Shown: one piece after another, positions 53,865-62,344 of the stretch
Numbering within the stretch: position 1 is the first letter of the stretch
Layout: every line of letters starts with the position of its first letter
Assembly: GCF_029937855.1 (NCBI RefSeq)
Contig: NZ_JAPYPC010000001.1
Coordinates: 133,275 to 197,274, forward strand
Reading direction: 5' to 3'
Source of the DNA: Christiangramia sp.
Lineage (GTDB): Bacteria; Bacteroidota; Bacteroidia; Flavobacteriales; Flavobacteriaceae
Length of the DNA stretch: 64,000 nucleotides
Notes under the pieces: model-generated
The model's input: only the letters and a program-made list of their open reading frames with translations
Databases searched by the model: none
Told to the model about the DNA's origin: nothing
Program-made: the position numbers and the translations under genes

Positions 53865-55294
53865 TGCCTACCAACAAAAAAACAAAAATAGTCGCCACAT
53901 TAGGTCCTGCGACCAGTAGTAAAGATATTTTAAGAAGAATGCTGCAGGAAGGTGTGAACGTGTTTCGCATCAATTTTTCTCATGCGAATTATGATGATGT
54001 AAGGGAAAGGATCCAGATGATCAGGGAATTAAACGAAGAAGATGGTTTTACGGCAGCGATTTTGGGAGACCTGCAGGGGCCAAAACTAAGAGTTGGCGTG
54101 ATGAAGGAAGAAGTGGTCGTAAATGAAGGAGACCGCATTGTTTTTGCTACCGGAAAGGAATTCAAAGGTACTGCAGAAAGAGTTTATATGAATTATGACT
54201 CTTTTCCGCAGGACGTAAAAGCGGGAGAAAGGATATTATTGGATGACGGAAAACTAATCTTTGAAGTGGTGAAAACCAATAAAAAGGATGAGGTTGAAAC
54301 CAAAGTAATCCAGGGTGGACCTTTAAAATCGAAGAAAGGTGTTAATCTTCCCAATACCAGTATATCATTACCGGCCCTGACTGAAAAAGATGTGAAAGAT
54401 GCCATATTCGCCTGTGAAATGGGAGTGGATTGGATGGCGCTTTCTTTCGTAAGACATGCTGAAGATCTTATGGAGCTTCAGGAATTGATCAAACAGCATT
54501 CTAAATATAAGATCCCTATTGTAGCTAAAATTGAAAAGCCGGAAGGAGTAGCCAATATTGATAAAATTGTGGCTTATTGCGACGGACTTATGGTAGCCCG
54601 TGGAGATCTAGGAGTTGAAATTCCAGCGCAGGAAGTTCCCTTAATTCAGAAAAAGCTGGTGCTAACCGCTAAAAAAGCGAGAATTCCGGTGATTATTGCT
54701 ACCCAGATGATGGAAACTATGATCACCAGCCTAACTCCTACAAGAGCAGAGGTGAATGATGTAGCAAACTCTGTGATGGATGGGGCAGATGCGGTGATGT
54801 TGAGCGGGGAAACTTCTGTAGGACAATATCCGGTTCAGGTGATTCAAAAGATGTCTCAAATTTTACAAAGTGTAGAGAATTCTCCTCTAATTAAAGTCCC
54901 TCATGAGCCACCTCATGTACGAACAAAGAGATATATTACCAAAGCGGTTTGTTACCACGCAGCCCATATGGCCAATGAAATTAAAGCTAAAGCTATTTGT
55001 ACGTTAACAAATAGTGGTTATACTGCTTTTCAAATCTCTGCCTGGAGACCGGAAGCGCACATTCTGGTTTTTACTTCCAATAGGAGAATTTTAAATCAGT
55101 TAAGTCTGCTTTGGGGGGTGAAAGCTTTTTATTATGATAAGTTTGTAAGTACAGATGAAACCATAGAAGATATTAGCGGTATGGCTAAAAAAACAAAATT
55201 TGTTGAAACAGGGGATTTCACCATCAACCTGGCAGCAATGCCTATTACAGCAAAAGGAATGGTGAATACATTAAGGGTTTCTGAAATAGAATAA
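53864..55294 (+). CDS. pyk: Pyruvate kinase
   Basis: Final step of glycolysis, PEP plus ADP to pyruvate and ATP. Motifs: KIVATLGPATSSKDILRRML, FRINFSHANYDD, the catalytic Lys in IPIVAKIEKPEGVANIDKI, GDLGVEIPAQEVPLIQK, and the substrate loop ATQMMETMITSLTPTRAE. C-terminal domain has ICTLTNSGYTA. Length 476. Coupled to the IPExxxVDY gene and followed by a strong terminator. Confidence 0.96.
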   Translation: MPTNKKTKIVATLGPATSSKDILRRMLQEGVNVFRINFSHANYDDVRERIQMIRELNEEDGFTAAILGDLQGPKLRVGVMKEEVVVNEGDRIVFATGKEFKGTAERVYMNYDSFPQDVKAGERILLDDGKLIFEVVKTNKKDEVETKVIQGGPLKSKKGVNLPNTSISLPALTEKDVKDAIFACEMGVDWMALSFVRHAEDLMELQELIKQHSKYKIPIVAKIEKPEGVANIDKIVAYCDGLMVARGDLGVEIPAQEVPLIQKKLVLTAKKARIPVIIATQMMETMITSLTPTRAEVNDVANSVMDGADAVMLSGETSVGQYPVQVIQKMSQILQSVENSPLIKVPHEPPHVRTKRYITKAVCYHAAHMANEIKAKAICTLTNSGYTAFQISAWRPEAHILVFTSNRRILNQLSLLWGVKAFYYDKFVSTDETIEDISGMAKKTKFVETGDFTINLAAMPITAKGMVNTLRVSEIE

Positions 55295-55314
55295 ATTCTT
55301 TTAAATACTATAAA

Positions 55315-55347
55315 GCCACGAATACACTGGCATATTCGTGGCTTTTT
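55315..55347 (+). terminator. Terminator after pyk
   Basis: Stem GCCACGAATA/TATTCGTGGC with an eight-base loop and TTTTT. It lies between convergent pyk and dinB and may serve both. Confidence 0.88.
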
Positions 55348-55375
55348 CAATTGAATTTTGATACCAGGGATATTA

Positions 55376-56467
55376 TCAAAATTTGAACTTTAGTTGCACA
55401 AATATTTCCTTTTTTTCTTCCTGTGAATCTGCTTTATCAGTGTTGAGGTTAGAAAGCGAAATTCCCAGTAGTCTTACTGAATTTTTCATTTTTTCCTGAT
55501 ATAATAGATCTTTGGCGATTTCAAGGATAAGATCCTTGTCTGAAATATAATAATCGATCGTCTTGCTGCGTGTTTGCAGGGTAAAATCACTATATTTTAT
55601 TTTTAAAGTAATCGTTTTTCCGGCCACTTTACTTTTCTTCAAGCGACGCTCAATCTCTTCAGCAATATTTTCAAGCCTTTCCAACATAAAGATTTCCGAA
55701 GCTATATTTTCATTAAAAGTTCGTTCGGCACCGAGGGATTTTCTAATACGATGTGGTTTTACCTCACTAAGATGGATCCCGCGAACCACATTATAAAAAT
55801 GGCTGCCACTTTTCCCAAAATGCCTGGTTAGATACTCCTCAGATTTTGATTTCAGATCTTTTCCGCTGAAAATTCCCAGTCGGTACATTTTTTCAGCAGT
55901 CACTTTTCCAACTCCATAGAATTTTCTAATATCTAGCTCCTCAAGAAATTCAATCACCTCTTCCGGCTGCACCGTTTTTTGTCCGTTTGGTTTATTAATG
56001 TCGCTGGCAACTTTCGCAATGAACTTATTGATAGAAATCCCTGCGGAAGCATTGAGTCCCGTTTTCTCCTTAATGCGATCTCTAATTTGTTTTGCTATTA
56101 AAGTGGCGCTGGGATTTCCTTTTTTATTTTCGGTGACATCCAAATAGGCTTCATCTAGGGAAAGTGGTTCTACCAGGTCTGTATATTCAAAAAAGATTTC
56201 TCGTATCTGTGAAGAAATTTCCTTATAGCGTTCAAATCTTGGTTTTACAAAAATTAGATCAGGACAATTTCGTTTGGCAATTACACTGCTCATGGCGCTT
56301 CTTACCCCAAATTTTCTGGCTTCGTAACTAGCGGCGCTTACCACTCCTCTTTGTGAACTTCCGCCCACTGCCACTGGTTTACCCTGAAGTTCCGGGTTAT
56401 CAAGTTGCTCCACAGAAGCATAGAAAGCATCCATGTCTATATGGATTATTTTGCGAAGTCTTTCCAC
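55376..56467 (-). CDS. dinB: DNA polymerase IV (Y-family)
   Basis: Error-prone translesion polymerase (363 residues). Active-site carboxylates: IIHIDMDAFYASVEQLD and LVEPLSLDEAYLDVTE; steric-gate region DAFYASV; helix-hairpin-helix FYGVGKVTAEKMYRLG; little-finger domain from about 240. The C-terminal FVQLKFKF resembles a beta-clamp-binding motif. No LexA box is apparent in the short region before the divergent gene. Convergent with pyk. Confidence 0.93.
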   Translation of the reverse strand: MERLRKIIHIDMDAFYASVEQLDNPELQGKPVAVGGSSQRGVVSAASYEARKFGVRSAMSSVIAKRNCPDLIFVKPRFERYKEISSQIREIFFEYTDLVEPLSLDEAYLDVTENKKGNPSATLIAKQIRDRIKEKTGLNASAGISINKFIAKVASDINKPNGQKTVQPEEVIEFLEELDIRKFYGVGKVTAEKMYRLGIFSGKDLKSKSEEYLTRHFGKSGSHFYNVVRGIHLSEVKPHRIRKSLGAERTFNENIASEIFMLERLENIAEEIERRLKKSKVAGKTITLKIKYSDFTLQTRSKTIDYYISDKDLILEIAKDLLYQEKMKNSVRLLGISLSNLNTDKADSQEEKKEIFVQLKFKF

Positions 56468-56567
56468 CTGGTAAATTTAGTGAAACTTGTGATGGTCCAT
56501 GCAGTTTCTGATTAAAGCATTTCTGAATCCATTTCTAAGGATATAATTTCCTTTGGAACATAAAACT

Positions 56568-56575
56568 TATCTTTG
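56568..56575 (+). promoter_or_regulatory. -7 element of the epimerase-CYTH-lipoprotein group
   Basis: TATCTTTG matches TAnnTTTG, 19 nt before the ATG at 56595, giving a short leader for the coupled genes downstream. An ATTT at about 56545-56548 is the only -33 candidate. Confidence 0.45.
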
Positions 56576-56594
56576 AAAGAAGACGTTATTCAAA

Positions 56595-57260
56595 ATGGAA
56601 CAAAAAACTGCCATAATTTTAGGTGCCACCGGGTTAACCGGAAGTATTTTACTTAGAAAACTTATCGAGGATGCCAGGTATAGAAAAATAAAAGTCTTTT
56701 CTAGAAACCATGTTCAGCAAAAAAGTGAAAAGCTGGAGGAGTATCTTATCGATCTTTTTGAACTTGAAAAAGTCGCAGATCTGTTTACTGCAGATGAGGT
56801 TTACTGCTGTATTGGAAGTACTCAAAAGAAGACACCCGATACGGAGGTTTATCGCAAGGTGGATTTTGGCATACCGGCTACTGCAGCAAAGCTCTGCAGT
56901 AGAAATAACATACATACTTTTCAGGTTATTTCAGCCATGGGAGCCGATGAGAAAAGCAGGTTCTTTTATAATAAGGTAAAAGGCGAAATGGAGGGAGCTG
57001 TTCTGGAAGAAAAAATTAGGAACACTTATATTCTTCAACCTTCATTAATTGGTGGAAAACGAGAAGAAAGCAGACCTTTTGAATTTATTTCGAAAAAAAT
57101 AATGAGCCTTGGAGATCATTTGCTGGTAGGCAAGCTAAAGAAGTACAGAAGTATACATCCGGAAACTATTGCAAAGGCTATGATATATTTGGCTAATAAT
57201 GATTATAAAAGTAGAAGGATACCTTCAGATGAAATAAAAAGTATTGCAGAAAGAAAGTAA
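56595..57260 (+). CDS. NAD(P)-binding Rossmann protein, TIP30/HTATIP2-like
   Basis: A 221-residue atypical short-chain dehydrogenase. Dinucleotide-binding loop ILGATGLTGSILLRKL at the N terminus, FSRNHV strand-2 region, and YCCIGSTQKKTPDTEVYRKV, typical of the TIP30/YbjT-like group with FYNKVKGEMEG as the Y-x-x-x-K segment. Substrate unknown. It is the first of four closely packed rightward genes (gap 4 nt to the CYTH gene). Confidence 0.82.
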   Translation: MEQKTAIILGATGLTGSILLRKLIEDARYRKIKVFSRNHVQQKSEKLEEYLIDLFELEKVADLFTADEVYCCIGSTQKKTPDTEVYRKVDFGIPATAAKLCSRNNIHTFQVISAMGADEKSRFFYNKVKGEMEGAVLEEKIRNTYILQPSLIGGKREESRPFEFISKKIMSLGDHLLVGKLKKYRSIHPETIAKAMIYLANNDYKSRRIPSDEIKSIAERK

Positions 57261-57264
57261 GAAA

Positions 57265-57738
57265 ATGCAGGAAATAGAGCGAAAATTTTTAGTTGGTTCA
57301 GTAGACTTTAAAGAACAGGCTTCTAAGAAAACACATTTTGTACAGGCTTATTTAAATACGCATCCAGAAAGAACTATAAGAATTCGTATAAGTGGGGAAA
57401 AGGCTTTTATGACCATTAAAGGGAAGTCTTCAAAGAATGGTTTATCAAGATTTGAATGGGAGAAAGAGATTGAAACAGCGGAGGCAAAGCAGTTATTGAA
57501 ATTATGTGAACCTGGAAAAATCGAAAAATACAGATATCTAATTCCGAAGGGAAAGCATACGTATGAAGTAGATGAATTTCTGGGCGAAAATAGAGGACTT
57601 GTTTTAGCCGAAATAGAACTTACTAGTGAAGAGGAAGAATTTGAAAAACCAGACTGGTTAGGAGAAGAAGTGACAGGGGACCTGAAATATTATAATTCGA
57701 ATTTAATAGCTAAACCATATATAAACTGGCATCAATGA
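57265..57738 (+). CDS. CYTH-domain (triphosphate tunnel) protein
   Basis: A 157-residue member of the CYTH superfamily, which bind and often cleave triphosphates in a beta tunnel. The ExExK motif is EIERKFLV at the N terminus; TIRIRISGEKAFMTIKG and SRFEWEKEI supply the basic and acidic tunnel residues. Start taken at 57265, since a frame start at 57244 lies within the upstream gene. Class IV adenylate cyclase, thiamine triphosphatase or tripolyphosphatase are all possible. It overlaps the next gene by 4 nt. Confidence 0.85.
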   Translation: MQEIERKFLVGSVDFKEQASKKTHFVQAYLNTHPERTIRIRISGEKAFMTIKGKSSKNGLSRFEWEKEIETAEAKQLLKLCEPGKIEKYRYLIPKGKHTYEVDEFLGENRGLVLAEIELTSEEEEFEKPDWLGEEVTGDLKYYNSNLIAKPYINWHQ

Positions 57739-58235
57739 GAAAGCTGTTATTCTCTATGATTCTTGGGCTGGGATTAGCGTGTACCGATAATCCAAAAAAT
57801 CTTTCTGAACCTGAAAAAGCAGGAACTAAAGATACTTTAGGTGGAAAGAAGCATGAAATGCCTGATATTGAAACTGGTCTTAAAGAGAAAGGCTATAAAA
57901 CTTTTAGTTATAAAGAAGGGGATACCACCTATTTGATGCAGCAATATTATATGGTATTTTTAAAAGCCGGTCCCAATCGTAGTCAGGGTTCTACCGAGGC
58001 TGCTGAACTTCAGAAAAGTCATATGGCGTATTTAGAACGTCTTTCAGTAGAAGGTTATACCAGTTTAACCGGACCTATGGGAGATGATGGCGATCTAAGG
58101 GGTATCGTAGTTTTTAATACTGCAACCCAAAAAGAAGCTGATAGTCTGGCTAAACTGGATCCTATGGTAAAAGCGGGCAGGCTTAAAGTGGAAGTTCATC
58201 CATGGTGGGTGGCCAAAGGAAGTAAACTCAACTAA
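57735..58235 (+). CDS. Lipoprotein with YciI-like domain
   Basis: A 166-residue predicted lipoprotein (LGLAC, Cys16). After a short linker, residues about 65-165 resemble the YciI ferredoxin-like fold: YYMVFLKAGPNRSQGS, KSHMAYLERLSVEGYTSLTG, IVVFNTATQKEADSLAKLDP, VEVHPWW. YciI-like proteins are small putative enzymes with His/Asp residues; here the His in LQKSHMAYL and the Asp in LDPM are kept. Anchoring it in the envelope is unusual for the family. It overlaps the CYTH gene by 4 nt. Confidence 0.78.
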   Translation: MRKLLFSMILGLGLACTDNPKNLSEPEKAGTKDTLGGKKHEMPDIETGLKEKGYKTFSYKEGDTTYLMQQYYMVFLKAGPNRSQGSTEAAELQKSHMAYLERLSVEGYTSLTGPMGDDGDLRGIVVFNTATQKEADSLAKLDPMVKAGRLKVEVHPWWVAKGSKLN

Positions 58236-58239
58236 AATT

Positions 58240-59169
58240 ATGGGCTCAACCAATGATTTACCTGTACTTAAATACCTGGACAACGAAAATAAAAAGCTGA
58301 CCCTTCATCTGTATGTTCAAATTTTAGGAAAAATTAGGATGTGTTTTGCTCCGCGAAAAAATCATTGGTGGTATATCACACTATATGTTTATGATAAAGG
58401 CTTTACCACCAGGTCTATTCCCATAAATAACGGTTTTGATTCATTTTCGCTTAATCTGAATATACTTCAGAATAAACTGGAGATTACTAAGAGTACCGGA
58501 GAACTCAAAGATTTTGATTTATACAATGGGCTTCCCGTAGCTACGTTTTATAATAATGTGATTAACTTTTTAGAGGATCTTGATATTCAGGTGAAGATGA
58601 ACGATAAACCCTATGATTTAAATATTGATAACAGATTTTCAGAAATAACAGACTTACATTATTATGAAATGGAGTATAGCAATGCTTTCTGGAGAACTTT
58701 TCTCTGGATAGATTCGATATTTAAAGAATTTAGCGGAAGATTTTACGGAAAGACCTGCCCTATTCACCTATATTGGCATTCGCTGGATCTGGCGGTAACT
58801 CGTTTTTCCGGAAAAAAAGCTCCGGAAATGCCTAAAGAAGCACGAATTTCAGATAAAGATGCTTACACCCATGAATGTATAAGTTTTGGTTTTTGGGCGG
58901 GTGATGAAAATATGCAGGAACCGGCATTCTATTCTTATACGTATCCTGCACCAAAAGGGTTGGAAAAAAAGGCCCTTAAACCAAATGCGGCAAAATGGGT
59001 TATCAATAATGGGAATCCGATGGCTATTTTAACCTATGCAGAGCTTTTAAAGGAAAATGATCCTGGAAAATCGCTGTTGAAATTTCTGGAAAGTGCGTAT
59101 CAGGCGGGAGCTGAATTAGCTGAATGGGATGTTGAGAACTTGACGGTTCCTCCGCTTGAAGATTTATAG
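58240..59169 (+). CDS. DUF5996 family protein
   Basis: A 309-residue protein resembling the DUF5996 family. Visible are an N-terminal beta-rich part (CFAPRKNHWWYITLYVYDKG, FSLNLNILQNKLEI) and the C-terminal signature CPIHLYWHSLDLAVTRFSG followed by ECISFGFWAGDENMQEPAFY and YAELLKENDPG. No signal peptide or membrane helix. Function unknown. It begins 4 nt after the lipoprotein gene and its end abuts the convergent thioredoxin gene with no gap. Confidence 0.78.
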   Translation: MGSTNDLPVLKYLDNENKKLTLHLYVQILGKIRMCFAPRKNHWWYITLYVYDKGFTTRSIPINNGFDSFSLNLNILQNKLEITKSTGELKDFDLYNGLPVATFYNNVINFLEDLDIQVKMNDKPYDLNIDNRFSEITDLHYYEMEYSNAFWRTFLWIDSIFKEFSGRFYGKTCPIHLYWHSLDLAVTRFSGKKAPEMPKEARISDKDAYTHECISFGFWAGDENMQEPAFYSYTYPAPKGLEKKALKPNAAKWVINNGNPMAILTYAELLKENDPGKSLLKFLESAYQAGAELAEWDVENLTVPPLEDL

Positions 59170-59466
59170 TCAGGCAGAAGTGATTTTGTCTTTAATCTCG
59201 TGCTTCTGAAGTACTCCAGACTGTCTCCAAACCTGCGCTCCATTCTTAAAAAGTATCATGGTTGGGACGCCACGCACCTGATATTTGGATGCTAAAGCCT
59301 GGTTTTTATCAACATCTATTTTTACAATTTTCACCTTATCCCCAAGTTCTTCCTTTACATCTTTTAGAATAGGGGCAAGGGTTTTACAGGGGCCACACCA
59401 GTCGGCATAGAAATCGATAAGAACAGGTGTTTCACTTTTAATAATTTTACTAAAACTACTTTTCAT
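59170..59466 (-). CDS. trxA: Thioredoxin
   Basis: A 98-residue redox protein with the active site WCGPC (Cys24, Cys27) in FYADWCGPCKTLAP, the buried Lys/Asp region KIDVDKNQALASKYQVRGVP with the cis-Pro, and TMILFKNG. No signal peptide, so cytoplasmic. It could supply electrons to the ribonucleotide reductase elsewhere in this window, but any thioredoxin could. Single gene. Confidence 0.93.
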   Translation of the reverse strand: MKSSFSKIIKSETPVLIDFYADWCGPCKTLAPILKDVKEELGDKVKIVKIDVDKNQALASKYQVRGVPTMILFKNGAQVWRQSGVLQKHEIKDKITSA

Positions 59467-59525
59467 AACAATTCGAGTTTTAAATAAATTTAGGGATTAT
59501 CGGGCACAAATTATTTAAGAAAGAC

Positions 59526-60368
59526 TTAAAAAGTACCTACAATACCAACCCTGCCAAGTCCAAGATGCATCTTCCAGCTGATCCCATTTTTATCAGCATC
59601 TTCATAATTTCTTTCGGTACTTAAATACTTATCTATCGTATCTACTACCGCCACACTCAGCGCAAGGCTTAATCCCACATCGGTTAACCAGTGCGCACCA
59701 GACCATAATCTTGAAACTGGCGAAATAAGACCCACGCCCATGAGCCCTGCTTTTATAAATGGATTTTTAAATTGTTTGGAAAGCGCATACATAGTAGTAA
59801 AAGATAATATAGTGTGGCCAGAAGGAAAAGCATGATACTGGCCTTCACTACTGAAGGGTTTAAAACTATTTTTACCCTCTTCAGCTGTGGGTCTGGCTCT
59901 GCCCACTGCTGTTTTAGAAATGGATTGAATAATTCCTGAAGCTGTTGCAGCAGAGATCATTAACACACCAGTTTTCCTTATTTTTTCATTCTTAGTAAAA
60001 ACACCAACCAGATAAACGGCTCCGGTAAGTCCGTAATTATTCTGGGGACTACCAAAATACCAGCCAATATCTCTTACCAATTGAGGGGCGCCTTCCCCCT
60101 GCTTTCTAAAATAATCGCTGGATTCCTCATCAAAGGTGTAAAGGGCTGCTGTTCCCAGAACCACCGCTCCTGCAGTAATAAAATCATCCTTCTGCCAGTT
60201 TAACGGAGCAGTATAGGCTTTTTTTAGTCCGGCAAAAGCACTTGCTCCATCATATTTCATCAATTCCCAGGTAGTGGGAAGACTATCGTTTTTAGCATTT
60301 TCCTGCGCAATTAAACTTGGTGGCAGTAATCCGATAAATAAAACTAACAGTACTAATAATTTTTGCAT
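59526..60368 (-). CDS. PAP2-family phosphatase
   Basis: A 280-residue phosphatidic-acid-phosphatase-type protein with an N-terminal signal peptide (QKLLVLLVLFIGLLPPSLIA). The three phosphatase motifs are present: KTAVGRARPT, FPSGHTILSF and SRLWSGAHWLTDVG. Hydrophobic segments around 120-260 suggest several membrane helices. Substrate may be undecaprenyl pyrophosphate or a lipid phosphate. It follows the asparaginase-like gene and its terminator. Confidence 0.87.
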   Translation of the reverse strand: MQKLLVLLVLFIGLLPPSLIAQENAKNDSLPTTWELMKYDGASAFAGLKKAYTAPLNWQKDDFITAGAVVLGTAALYTFDEESSDYFRKQGEGAPQLVRDIGWYFGSPQNNYGLTGAVYLVGVFTKNEKIRKTGVLMISAATASGIIQSISKTAVGRARPTAEEGKNSFKPFSSEGQYHAFPSGHTILSFTTMYALSKQFKNPFIKAGLMGVGLISPVSRLWSGAHWLTDVGLSLALSVAVVDTIDKYLSTERNYEDADKNGISWKMHLGLGRVGIVGTF

Positions 60369-60526
60369 ATTTTTTAAATTAAGTCCTCAATCTGGTGGTT
60401 AGAGGACCAACTTCAATTAACTTTTTGGAAGCAGCGATACAGGAAAAATTTTGAAGTGCGAAAATACATTTAGTTCAGTTATTTCTATATTGGAAACCCT
60501 CTAATTAATCGTTAAATTCCAGATAT

Positions 60527-60554
60527 AAAAAAACCCGGAGCGAACATCCGGGTT
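60527..60554 (-). terminator. Terminator after the isoaspartyl peptidase gene
   Basis: Read leftward: AACCCGGA/TCCGGGTT stem with a seven-base loop, then a seven-T run. Confidence 0.85.
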
Positions 60555-60575
60555 AGGTTAATTTTTGAAGGAGGC

Positions 60576-61640
60576 TTATTCTTCGTAAATGCCTATTTCA
60601 AGATCTCCGTTTGCATTCATCGTGGCGCGATACATTCCAGCAGTATTAAATTCCATAGAGACATTTCCCTTGTTATCTATAGCGATAATTCCGCCGCTAC
60701 CACCTAATTCCGGTTGTTTATTCTGAATAACTTCATGAGTGGCTTCTTTTAAAGAAACTCTTTTATATTCCATCATTGCAGAAATATCATAGGCTACCAC
60801 TCCTCTAATAAAATATTCACCCCATCCGGTGCTTGAAATCGCAACTGTTTTATTATTGGCATAGGTTCCTGCTCCAATAATAGGTGCATCACCAATCCGG
60901 TTATATTTTTTATTAGACATTCCTCCGGTTGATGTTCCGGCTGCGAGATTTCCATTTTTATCAAGTGCTGCACAACCTACCGTTCCAAATTTTTCATCCT
61001 TTACAAATGGATCGTAGAAAGCAGTTTTATTGCTCTTCTCTTTAGCTCTTTCGCGGGCTCTTTCCATCGCTTTGAAGCGATTTTCAGTATAAAAGTATTC
61101 AGGGTCAACAATTTCAAGGCCCTGCTCTTTGGCAAATTCTTCCGCTCCTTTACCTGAAAGCAAAACGTGTTCTGAATTTGTCATGACTTCATAAGCCAGA
61201 TTAATGGGGTTTCTCACGTTAGTAACCCCGGCAGCGGCACCAGCATTAAGTGTTTTACCGTCCATAATGGAAGAATCCAGTTCATTTTTACCTTCATTGG
61301 TAAAGACCGCCCCTTTTCCTGCGTTAAACAACGGACTATCTTCCATCACATTTATAGTTCTCTGTACTGCTTCCAGTGCTGTTCCTCCATTGGCAAGGAT
61401 TTCGTGGCCTGTTTTAATGGCCTCCTCTAATTTGTCTTTATAGGCCTGTTCCAGCGAGTCACTCATATTTTCTTTTAGAATGGTCCCGGCTCCCCCGTGG
61501 ATAACAATTCCAAAATTTTGGACACTGTCATTTTTAGTGTTTTTTTCGGAATCTTCCTGAACATAATCCTGTGTAGACTGGTTAGCATCATTACAGGAAA
61601 TTAGACAGATAAGGCTGAAAAGTAGCAGTAGATTTTTCAT
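60576..61640 (-). CDS. Isoaspartyl peptidase/L-asparaginase, lipoprotein
   Basis: A 354-residue Ntn-hydrolase precursor that self-cleaves to alpha and beta chains. Lipobox CLISC (Cys16) after MKNLLLLFSL, so anchored in the envelope. GIVIHGGAGTI near the start; the nucleophile Thr is in EKFGTVGCAALD at the start of the beta chain, with GTSTGGMSNKKYNRIGD following, and GTGWGEYF-like STGWGEYF. Start at 61640 rather than 61712, which would put 24 residues before the signal peptide. It releases aspartate from isoAsp dipeptides or Asn. Confidence 0.9.
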   Translation of the reverse strand: MKNLLLLFSLICLISCNDANQSTQDYVQEDSEKNTKNDSVQNFGIVIHGGAGTILKENMSDSLEQAYKDKLEEAIKTGHEILANGGTALEAVQRTINVMEDSPLFNAGKGAVFTNEGKNELDSSIMDGKTLNAGAAAGVTNVRNPINLAYEVMTNSEHVLLSGKGAEEFAKEQGLEIVDPEYFYTENRFKAMERARERAKEKSNKTAFYDPFVKDEKFGTVGCAALDKNGNLAAGTSTGGMSNKKYNRIGDAPIIGAGTYANNKTVAISSTGWGEYFIRGVVAYDISAMMEYKRVSLKEATHEVIQNKQPELGGSGGIIAIDNKGNVSMEFNTAGMYRATMNANGDLEIGIYEE

Positions 61641-61741
61641 ATTGATAGATTTAAGTCGAAAGTTAATCAAATTATCAAAAATAACAGCCCGAAACCGGCT
61701 AGTTCGGTGCATATTCAGTAATTTTAAGTAAAATTTTTGTT

Positions 61742-62284
61742 ATGCCAGTAGAAAAACCTTTCAATTTAAATAAATGGGTTGAACAGAACCGGGAAAGTTT
61801 GAAACCTCCGGTAGGAAACAGGAACCTTTATAAAGAATCCGGAGATTATATTGTGATGGTCGTAGCGGGTCCAAATGCCCGTAAAGATTATCATTATAAT
61901 GAAACCGAAGAATTATTCTACCAGCTTGAAGGCACGATTGAAGTACATATTCAAGAAAATGGTAAAAGGAAAACCATGAAACTGGAACCGGGAGATATGT
62001 ACCTTCACCCGGCCAAGGTTCCGCATTCTCCCGTGAGACATGATAATTCTATTGGCCTGGTGGTAGAACGAAAAAGATTGAATGAAGAAGGCAAAGATGG
62101 TTTGATGTGGTATTGTGATAATTGTAATAATAAATTATATGAAGTTTTTTTTCCGCTTCGGGATATAGAAACAGATTTTTTAAAGCACTTCAAAGAATTT
62201 TACGGGAACAAAGATCTTCGAACCTGTAATAATTGCGGAGAAGTTATGCCTGTTGATGAACGGTTTACAGCAGTTGAGGAATAG
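61742..62284 (+). CDS. nbaC: 3-hydroxyanthranilate 3,4-dioxygenase
   Basis: A 180-residue cupin iron dioxygenase that opens 3-hydroxyanthranilate in the kynurenine pathway to quinolinate/NAD or catabolism. Metal ligands His, Glu, His lie in ARKDYHYNETEELFYQLEG and HPAKVPHSPVR. The C-terminal rubredoxin-like pairs YCDNCNN and CNNCGEVMP bind a structural iron, as in bacterial enzymes. It is 60 nt before the ALDH gene; together they could degrade 2-amino-3-carboxymuconate semialdehyde, though the ALDH looks like a different subfamily. Confidence 0.9.
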   Translation: MPVEKPFNLNKWVEQNRESLKPPVGNRNLYKESGDYIVMVVAGPNARKDYHYNETEELFYQLEGTIEVHIQENGKRKTMKLEPGDMYLHPAKVPHSPVRHDNSIGLVVERKRLNEEGKDGLMWYCDNCNNKLYEVFFPLRDIETDFLKHFKEFYGNKDLRTCNNCGEVMPVDERFTAVEE

Positions 62285-62344
62285 CGGTTTATTTTTCCTA
62301 TTTTCGCAATAACTACACAAATTAATCGATAAAAACACAAATTA

